The notes under the pieces: generated by a model
Database searches by the model: none
What the model was told of the DNA's origin: nothing
What the model saw: the letters and a program-made list of their open reading frames with translations, nothing else
Shown: piece after piece, positions 29,090 through 35,605 of the stretch
Numbering within the stretch: the first letter of the stretch is position 1
How the letters are laid out: every line of letters begins with the position of its first letter
Made by a program: the position numbers and the translations under genes
Assembly (NCBI GenBank): GCA_028279895.1
Contig: JANQMY010000573.1
Span: 1 to 35,605 of the forward strand
DNA: 35,605 bases
Direction of reading: 5' to 3'
Source: Alphaproteobacteria bacterium
GTDB lineage: Bacteria > Pseudomonadota > Alphaproteobacteria > JANQMY01

Positions 29090-30010
29090 TTAATCGACGA
29101 TGATCCGGGCATCATTATGGCCAAGAGCCACCACCTGCTCGAGGGTCTCGTCGGCGTCTTCGAGGGTCGTCATCGGGCCCAAGCGAACTTGATAGTAGTT
29201 CCGGCCCCCAAGGTCCTTCCGCCTGACTTTGACCGGCTGGCCCACCGTCTCGAGTTTACCGGCCAGCCGCTTTGCGTTGTCGGGGGCGACGAATGCACCG
29301 GCCTGAACATAAAGATCGGTGGAACTCGGTACTGGGACCACATTGACATCCCCTGCCGAAGAGTCCGGCGCAGGTGTGGGGGCGGCGGGTCGTACCAGTT
29401 CTGCCGGCGCGGCCACTTTCACGCCCGGCACGGCGGGAAGTACCTGCTGGGAGACTTGAGCCACGGGCGCTGCCTGGGCGGCCAATCGCTCTTTCCGGCT
29501 GGTTCTCGGTTTCTCGACGAATTCGGATTCCATATCTGCCCGGCCGAGAAAGGTCACCCGCACCTTGGCCGTGCCCTGCTCGTGGAAGCCCAACAGTTTG
29601 GAAGCGTGTTTCGAGACGTCTATGATTCGACCTTTACGGAAAGGTCCCCGATCATTCACACGTAAGACCAACGACTTGCCGTTCTCGAGATTGGTGACCC
29701 GCACTCTGGTGGGCATGGGCAAGGTGGGATGCGCGGCCGTCAGGGCGTTCATATCGTATATTTCGCCGTTGGCCGTCAGGTTGCCGTGGAAGTCCCGGCC
29801 ATACCAGGAGGCTACGCCCGTATAGTCGTAATCCGGGTCTTCTCGGGGGTAATACCAAACTCCATCGATTTTATACGGGGTGCCGACTTTGTAGACACCG
29901 CCACCGGTACTCGAGGGTTGTTGGGTCTGCACACACCCGGCAAGGAAAAGCCCCGCCGCAACAAAAATCGCGTAGCGGCGTAGCAAAACGGAAAACTGCA
30001 TAAAACTCAT
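29090..30010 (-). CDS. rlpA: septal ring lytic transglycosylase RlpA family with C-terminal SPOR domain
   Basis: Lipobox FLAGC; GVASWYGRDFHGNLTANGEIYDMNALTAAHPTLPMPTRVRVTNLENGKSLVLRVNDRGPF; C-terminal YVQAGAFVAPDNAKRLAGKLE. Confidence 0.94.
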   Translation of the reverse strand: MSFMQFSVLLRRYAIFVAAGLFLAGCVQTQQPSSTGGGVYKVGTPYKIDGVWYYPREDPDYDYTGVASWYGRDFHGNLTANGEIYDMNALTAAHPTLPMPTRVRVTNLENGKSLVLRVNDRGPFRKGRIIDVSKHASKLLGFHEQGTAKVRVTFLGRADMESEFVEKPRTSRKERLAAQAAPVAQVSQQVLPAVPGVKVAAPAELVRPAAPTPAPDSSAGDVNVVPVPSSTDLYVQAGAFVAPDNAKRLAGKLETVGQPVKVRRKDLGGRNYYQVRLGPMTTLEDADETLEQVVALGHNDARIIVD

Positions 30011-30081
30011 CTGGGTGAAAACTCGCTTTGTCGGGGTTAAGCGACCGGTTAATTCGCAAACCGCAGAATCACCCGGAAACT

Positions 30082-31092
30082 CTACTGTTGCCCGATGCGG
30101 TCAGCAAGGTGTCCTACGGCCAGGGCGAAATAGGTAGACCGGTTCCATTTCAGCGTCGTTCGATAGTTGTCGTAAACGATGAATACATCGTTTTTGTCAT
30201 CGCCCGGCTGAACCAATGACGCTTCCAAGTCGGCGACTGGTAAATCCCTGCCGTCGGGCCGGCGCACCCCTAAGGCCTGCCACTCGGAAAGTGTCTTGGT
30301 TACCTCCAACGAAATGAGAGAGCGATCAAATTGCGCGGGTAACCGCACCGCCCTGCCCCATGTTTGATCGCCCTTCCAGCCGGATCGGCTCAGGTAATTG
30401 GCCGCCGACGCGAAGACATCGTCCCGGGTGGTCCAAATGTCACGCCGCCCGTCTTTGTCAAAATCGACGGCAAACCGCAGGAAGCTCGACGGCATAAACT
30501 GGGTTTGGCCCATCGCCCCCGCCCATGACCCCTTCATGCGATGAGGCTGAATGTGTTTTTCATCAAGGATTTGCAGGGCATTAAGTAACTCACCTCTGAA
30601 GAACTGAGAGCGCCGCCCGTCATGCGCCAAAGTGGCCAGCGCATGGGGCACCGAGAATCCCCCGGTAATGCGGCCGAAATCGGACTCGATGCCCCAAAAG
30701 GCGACCAGGAACCGCGGCTGAACCTCAAATTCCTTCGAAACTTTTTCCAGGATCTCTTTGTTTTCACGTAATAAACGGCGGCCGGTATCAACGCGACTCT
30801 TAGGAACGGTTCTCGTCAGATATTGTCGGAAGGTCAGCGTGAATTCCGGCTGGCTGCGATCCAGTTCAATCACCCTAGGAATCGGCTGTGCCGTGGACAG
30901 TGCTGCTTCAAAGGTTTCTTCCGTGATGCCCTTAGAGAGCGCTTCGCTTTTCAATTCGGCAAGCCAGTCGGCGAATGGCAGCTGTTCCTCTTCTGCCGGC
31001 GCGGCCTGCGGTTCGACGGGCTGAGCACATCCCGCAGTCGCCCCCAACATCAACACGGCAAGCGCCCCCGCCGCACGCACAACAAACCTCAT
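30082..31092 (-). CDS. lytic murein transglycosylase (MltB-like) lipoprotein
   Basis: Lipobox LGATAGC; FLVAFWGIESDFGRITGGFSVPHALATLAHDGRRSQFFRGELLNAL; MKGSWAGAMGQTQFMPSSFLRFAVDFDKDGRRDIW. Confidence 0.93.
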   Translation of the reverse strand: MRFVVRAAGALAVLMLGATAGCAQPVEPQAAPAEEEQLPFADWLAELKSEALSKGITEETFEAALSTAQPIPRVIELDRSQPEFTLTFRQYLTRTVPKSRVDTGRRLLRENKEILEKVSKEFEVQPRFLVAFWGIESDFGRITGGFSVPHALATLAHDGRRSQFFRGELLNALQILDEKHIQPHRMKGSWAGAMGQTQFMPSSFLRFAVDFDKDGRRDIWTTRDDVFASAANYLSRSGWKGDQTWGRAVRLPAQFDRSLISLEVTKTLSEWQALGVRRPDGRDLPVADLEASLVQPGDDKNDVFIVYDNYRTTLKWNRSTYFALAVGHLADRIGQQ

Positions 31093-31517
31093 GGCCCAAC
31101 TCCGTTCGTTTTCTTTAGCCGGGCCGCTCCCACACAGCGCCCAATCGACCGGTTTCGGATTATGCATGCAATGAACGGTTTGAGAACCGGCTTCGCATTG
31201 CAATTTACCAATTGCGGAGGGAGTGGCGCATAAAGGTTAAAGTAATAAAACCATGCGACTCTTCGCGCCGAAGTGACGGGAGTTTTTGGCGCGAATGCGG
31301 CGTTCCATGTGGTATAAAACCGCACATTGCCTGGCGAATCGTGGTAGGCAGCTTCGGAACGTACGCGGACAATTCAGCTCTAATAGACCATTCGGTTTAT
31401 CGTATTCACGTCGCTTTGGGTTGTTTGGAAGGTCTAAGAAGGCTGACTAAATAGCTCGTTTTAAAAGCAAATTGAGTGTGTCCTAAGATTCTGAATGAGG
31501 GAGAGGGGGCGCGAAAC

Positions 31518-33005
31518 GTGTCAACACACAACCAAAGTAAGCAGCGACCGAATTGGCGTAAGCTATGCGTCGTTGCCGCTGTTGGAATAGGTTTGAGCGC
31601 CTGTGCAGGTGTTCAGAACGACTCCCAACGCGTTGAAAATGAACCGAAAGCAAGCCAATCCACGACCAAGCAAGGGGATAATTTGGCGAGCTTATCAACG
31701 GAACTCGATGCGCAAAAGCAAGCGCTGAGGGTCCAGCAAGACCGCATTTCGCAGTTAGAACAGCGCATTGAAGCCCAGCGTGCGACGCAAGCTTCAGTAC
31801 AATCGGCTGACTATGCGGCCGGCGGCGAGCAAGACGTACCGATCTATTCGCTGCCGGAGCAAAACAGCCTAAAGTCGCCTTATCGTGACCAGGGCCCTGT
31901 CCGTCAGGCGAGCTGGGTCAACCCGGCTCAACGAGGCCAAGCGACTCAAGGCTATCAGACGGTTGCGGATGAAAATGAGAGCGGCAGCGGGCGCGAATTT
32001 GTCGGGGAACGTCCCCCGGTAGAGGAAGAAGAGCGTCCGCCTGAAATCTTGGCGTTGGCCGATTCTGGTGGCGTTTTGACCCCCAAGGGTGTTTTGACGA
32101 TCGATCCGGCCATCACCTACTCCAATAGTAACGTGAGCCAATTCAGCTTCCGCGGTGTTCAAATCCTGGATGCGTTTTTGATTGGTGCCATTGAGGCCAC
32201 CGAGTCCGATCGTGACTTTATTTCGGCCTCTATTGCCGCCCGCTACGGCGTCACCGACCGCTTGGAAGTGTCGGTGCAAGTGCCGGGCGTTTACCGTAAT
32301 GACGATATTGTCGAAACCAACGTGACCAGCGTCTCGACCACCTCAACCAGTGATGAAGAGACACTGGAGGCGTTTGGTTTGGGCGACATCGATTTCGGCC
32401 TGCAGTATCAGCTCAATAAGGGCAAGAACAACTGGCCCTTCTTTGTGGCCAATGTGCGTGCCCGGGCCCCCACAGGCGAAGGTCCGTTCGATGTTGATCG
32501 GGAAGGCTTCACTCCAACGGAGTCGACGACCGGTTCCGGCTTCTGGACGATCCAGCCGAGCATTACGGTCATTAAGCCGACCGACCCCTTGGTCTATTTC
32601 GGTAACTTCAGCTACCTCTACAATAAGAAGACCAGGCCGGATGCGGCCGTCAGTGCCACCCAGGTGGCCAATGAGTTCGATCCCGGTGATTCCATCGGCG
32701 TGAGCTTTGGCGCCGCGTTGGGCATTACGGAGAAGGTGTCGGCGAGCATGAGCTACCAGCACTTCTACATCTTCCCGTCCGAGCAGACGTCGACGATCTT
32801 CACGCCGTCATTGGTCGGACCCGGTGTCGACGAAACCACCGCTATCTCCCGCACGGGGGATTTGCAAGTGGGCACGCTGAATTTCGCTCTGAACAACCGC
32901 TTGAAGCGGGGGTCTGCAAGCCTGCAGGTCGGTGTCGGCGTGACGGAAGATGCGCCCGACATCGCGGTGACCTTCAGACGTCCGCTCAATTTCCGGCTCA
33001 ACTAG
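31518..33005 (+). CDS. putative FapF-like outer-membrane beta-barrel with N-terminal coiled coil and lipobox; GTG start
   Basis: RBS-like gagggagaggggg before GTG at 31518; CVVAAVGIGLSACAG lipobox; coiled coil LSTELDAQKQALRVQQDRISQLEQRIEAQR; then alternating beta strands (GVLTIDPAITYSNSN... to VAVTFRRPLNFRLN) as in transporter-type barrels. Confidence 0.65.
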   Translation: MSTHNQSKQRPNWRKLCVVAAVGIGLSACAGVQNDSQRVENEPKASQSTTKQGDNLASLSTELDAQKQALRVQQDRISQLEQRIEAQRATQASVQSADYAAGGEQDVPIYSLPEQNSLKSPYRDQGPVRQASWVNPAQRGQATQGYQTVADENESGSGREFVGERPPVEEEERPPEILALADSGGVLTPKGVLTIDPAITYSNSNVSQFSFRGVQILDAFLIGAIEATESDRDFISASIAARYGVTDRLEVSVQVPGVYRNDDIVETNVTSVSTTSTSDEETLEAFGLGDIDFGLQYQLNKGKNNWPFFVANVRARAPTGEGPFDVDREGFTPTESTTGSGFWTIQPSITVIKPTDPLVYFGNFSYLYNKKTRPDAAVSATQVANEFDPGDSIGVSFGAALGITEKVSASMSYQHFYIFPSEQTSTIFTPSLVGPGVDETTAISRTGDLQVGTLNFALNNRLKRGSASLQVGVGVTEDAPDIAVTFRRPLNFRLN

Positions 33006-33050
33006 AGACAAATATCTGGTCCGTGTCAGTGGACCAGTCGGTTACAAGAA

Positions 33051-33078
33051 GGCGGTGCCCATCGGCACCGCCTTTTTT
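33051..33078 (+). terminator. Rho-independent terminator
   Basis: Perfect 9-bp stem ggcggtgcc (33051-33059) / ggcaccgcc (33064-33072), then TTTTTT. Confidence 0.9.
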
Positions 33079-33173
33079 CGTTCGCCGGCCGATGTGCCCT
33101 CTCCGCCCCCGCGTGACAAAAAAAGGGCGGTTCAAAGTGAACCCAGCTACACGCTCGGAAGCCTTCGAGAGAC

Positions 33174-33953
33174 TTAGAACTGCCGTCCCAGCTGGAACAA
33201 GATTTGGGAATTGACCACATTGGTGATCTGACTTTCGACCCGCGCCCGCGCCGCCATGGCATCGATCATGGAATAATTGGCGATGTCCAGATTGATGACC
33301 CGGTTCAACAAGACGTTCGAATTGTCGGTTTCGATGACGCCCATCTGAACTTCGAAGACACTGCTCGGCAAAGCGCCGGAGGTCGATACGCCTTCAGGTG
33401 GCAGCACCGCAGCTTCCTCGCCGGCCGTCATGTCGGCCGTGTTGAAGGTCATGGTGTCGTCCGTCAATGTGGCCGTCTGCTCAGCGCCGGTATTTGTGGT
33501 GGTGGATGCCTCTACCATCGTTTCCGGTGTGACGCTTGCCGCGGAGACTTGCGTCACCGTACTGTTGGAAACAACGGGCGCCCCGTCGACCGACGTTTCG
33601 ATTACCTCGTCAGAAACAATCTGCTCCACCGCATCTTCCCGGCGCCGGATCATAACGTTCCGGCCCAACTGATCCATCCGGTTTTGCACTCTTCCCAACA
33701 CGGCGTTGGAAGTGCGCAAGATCCGTCCATTGACGGCCTGGGTCACTTCCACACCGATATTGAATTTGAGACCGTTCACGGTCACGAAGCCGCCACGAAG
33801 TTCGCCCAATTCGTTGTCGGACAAGGCTTCGACGGGCTCGCCCATCAGCTCTTCAAGTTCGGACATGGCATAGGCATTCGGGCTGAGAAAAACAGCTGCC
33901 GAAAGCGCAATGGCCGCGCCAATCGATTTTCCTGATTTGTACTCAATACTCAT
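33174..33953 (-). CDS. Sec-exported protein with double-glycine leader-like motif (possible Fap-associated component)
   Basis: Signal peptide IGAAIALSAAVFLSPNAYA, then MSELEELMGEPVEALSDNELGELRGGFVTVNGLKFNIGVEVTQAVNG; upstream neighbour encodes a C39 peptidase. Confidence 0.7.
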   Translation of the reverse strand: MSIEYKSGKSIGAAIALSAAVFLSPNAYAMSELEELMGEPVEALSDNELGELRGGFVTVNGLKFNIGVEVTQAVNGRILRTSNAVLGRVQNRMDQLGRNVMIRRREDAVEQIVSDEVIETSVDGAPVVSNSTVTQVSAASVTPETMVEASTTTNTGAEQTATLTDDTMTFNTADMTAGEEAAVLPPEGVSTSGALPSSVFEVQMGVIETDNSNVLLNRVINLDIANYSMIDAMAARARVESQITNVVNSQILFQLGRQF

Positions 33954-33987
33954 TTACCAGCACCCCCCGAAGTGCCCGCGCTGCCTA

Positions 33988-34707
33988 TTAGAACTGGTTC
34001 TGTCCTGGCGCTAAGACGGTGACGGCCTCAAGACCGTTCCGGTCTAGCGCCATACCGAGATACGCCTTGCTTTCGAAAGGCAGATCGCGTTTCAGGTTAA
34101 ATTGCGAGCGGGCCAGCCTTGCCTTGTTGTGAATCGCGAAAGCGATACCGCTCCATTCTGTTAGGAATTGCTCGCGGGTCACCATTCGAGACCCAAGAGC
34201 AGGATCACCCACCACAACATGGGTGTCCGTGATGCCGCGAAGAACCACAAAGTGGGTGTAGCCACGTGTCGTAATCAATGTGATCGTGGGGACACCGACT
34301 TGGCGCAACTTGTCTAATGGCACACGAAATCCGTCCGAGCGCATGCCAATGCTTTGCAGGTAGTTTTTCATGTCGAGAAGAGAGAACCCTTCCCGCCTGA
34401 TTTTTTCTTTATCGCCTGCTGCCCACATTGCGTCGAAGAGAACACCTTCGGTCTTGGGCATGTCGTAGTGATAGGTCAGAAGCGTGGCGAGAGCCGCCGA
34501 ACCGCAACTGAAGTCGTAATTCTGTTTAACGACCGTGTCGAACCGCTTTTCTTGCAGACTTTTGATGGTGACATTGACCGGGAACGCGCCGGCAAAAATG
34601 CGCGCTTCGACAGCGCTGGCCGGTTGGGGCTGCGAGACGACCGCAGCCAGGCCAAAAGCAGCGACGGCACAAAGCGTACGAGAACTTTTTGAAAGTAAAG
34701 ACATCAT
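33988..34707 (-). CDS. standalone C39-family cysteine peptidase, FapD-like
   Basis: VVKQNYDFSCGSAALATLLTYHYDMP (Q...C), GYTHFVVLRGITDTHVVVGDPALGSR (H...D); N-terminal signal peptide; no ABC transporter domains. Confidence 0.88.
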   Translation of the reverse strand: MMSLLSKSSRTLCAVAAFGLAAVVSQPQPASAVEARIFAGAFPVNVTIKSLQEKRFDTVVKQNYDFSCGSAALATLLTYHYDMPKTEGVLFDAMWAAGDKEKIRREGFSLLDMKNYLQSIGMRSDGFRVPLDKLRQVGVPTITLITTRGYTHFVVLRGITDTHVVVGDPALGSRMVTREQFLTEWSGIAFAIHNKARLARSQFNLKRDLPFESKAYLGMALDRNGLEAVTVLAPGQNQF

Positions 34708-34764
34708 GACCTCAAAAAAACGAATCCACTGTCTTTTGATCTACGCAATCTTTGTGCCTGTTCG

Positions 34765-35139
34765 CTAGAACAGATTCACATTAATCGTGGTGTTCATCTG
34801 AACGTTGTTGTTATTTCCGGAAACTACCGCCGCCTGGCCGAAGGTTGAGTTGCCGAAGGCACCGTCGCTAATTACCGCCTGGCCCGTATTCCCGGTAACT
34901 GAGTTGCCGGCATTGACGGCGTCCAGATCAGAGTTCTGCAAAGTGAGAACGTTCTGACGGCCGCGTGTGTCTCCCAATTCACCTTCAACGGAGATAGCTT
35001 GTCCAAACGCCCCGTCTAGGAAATTTTCTTCTGCAGCCGGTGCATCGCTAGACCTGAGATCTTCCATGGCAAACCCGGTCGTCGCACTGAGCGACAGGGC
35101 GATGCCCGAGATCAAACTGCACACAAACCCGTACTTCAT
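34765..35139 (-). CDS. small secreted N/G/Q-rich protein, putative amyloid subunit or nucleator
   Basis: Signal peptide MKYGFVCSLISGIALSLSATTGFA; motif recurrence DGAFGQAISVEG and DGAFGNSTFGQAAVVSGNNNNVQMNTTINVNLF. Confidence 0.65.
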   Translation of the reverse strand: MKYGFVCSLISGIALSLSATTGFAMEDLRSSDAPAAEENFLDGAFGQAISVEGELGDTRGRQNVLTLQNSDLDAVNAGNSVTGNTGQAVISDGAFGNSTFGQAAVVSGNNNNVQMNTTINVNLF

Positions 35140-35242
35140 CGAACCACTGCCTTCCAGGAGACTCGTTCCTGGATCCAAAGGGTTGAACGATCAAAACTAC
35201 AAAGGTCCCGGCGGGCCGAAGCCCGCCGAGATTACGTGTTGA

Positions 35243-35605
35243 TTAGAAGCCTACGTTGCCCATGTTGGCCGTAACGGTTTGGCTCTGCTCGGTGATACCC
35301 TGGGAACCAGAGTTAGCCGAGAACTGGCCAAGCGCTACGTCATCAGCCATGCCGCCGATATTGGCAGATGCGCTCATGGAAACTTCGCCGTCGTCGTTGG
35401 CAACAAGGTTAGCCGAAGCGATGTTCAGCACGTTTGCCGCAGACATTTCGGTGTTCGAAGCAACTGCATCCGTGTCGAACAGGATGTCGACATCGTCAAC
35501 AGCAACTGCAGGACCGTCCGTCGAGATGGCTTTCGCGCCATTCGAGTCGGAGTTGTCCACAACACCGTCGTCTTCCGCGACGCTGTTGCCAGCAACATTG
35601 ACGCC
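35243..35605 (-). CDS. putative functional-amyloid-like secreted protein (N-terminus beyond the right edge)
   Basis: Open frame to the edge: GVNVAGNSVAEDDGVVDNSDSNGAKAIS...SANVLNIASANLVANDDGEVSMSASANIGGMADDVALGQFSANSGSQGITEQSQTVTANMGNVGF, rich in A/N/S/G/D; 'GVNVAGN' is like Fap-type repeats. Confidence 0.65.
   Translation of the reverse strand, partial: GVNVAGNSVAEDDGVVDNSDSNGAKAISTDGPAVAVDDVDILFDTDAVASNTEMSAANVLNIASANLVANDDGEVSMSASANIGGMADDVALGQFSANSGSQGITEQSQTVTANMGNVGF

Overview
The window looks like an alphaproteobacterial chromosome segment. This placement rests on gene content and GC-rich codon usage; no search was possible. Conserved blocks are: a B12-binding radical SAM protein (truncated at the left edge), an FAD oxidoreductase, glutathione peroxidase, a DUF3429-like protein, a DCC(DUF393)-COQ7 fusion, pseudoazurin, a histidine phosphatase, acyl-CoA dehydrogenase, SodC, an MFS transporter, a sulfotransferase, a hybrid histidine kinase with a single-domain response regulator and a degenerate GGDEF/EAL-like protein, ArsR, GNAT, and an MBL-TatD-HolB-Tmk-DacC-RlpA-MltB cluster. 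Four features stand out. (1) 31518..35605 (right edge) resembles a divergent Fap-type functional-amyloid locus: a coiled-coil/beta-barrel lipoprotein, a standalone C39 peptidase, a Sec-exported protein with a double-glycine 'LSDNELGELRGG' leader-like motif, and two N/G/Q/A-rich secreted proteins, one cut by the window end. (2) 9914..14988 is a more AT-rich, five-gene, co-directional cluster of uncharacterised envelope proteins, lying between an IS5-type remnant and palindromic repeats. It contains an internal 3x25-bp tandem repeat that changes a protein C-terminus. (3) Two IS5-type insertions, a 151-bp MITE with TTAG duplication and an IS with CTAG ends, both sit exactly on the TAG stop codon of the upstream gene. 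(4) A DCC-COQ7 fusion protein. No tRNA, rRNA or CRISPR was recognised.
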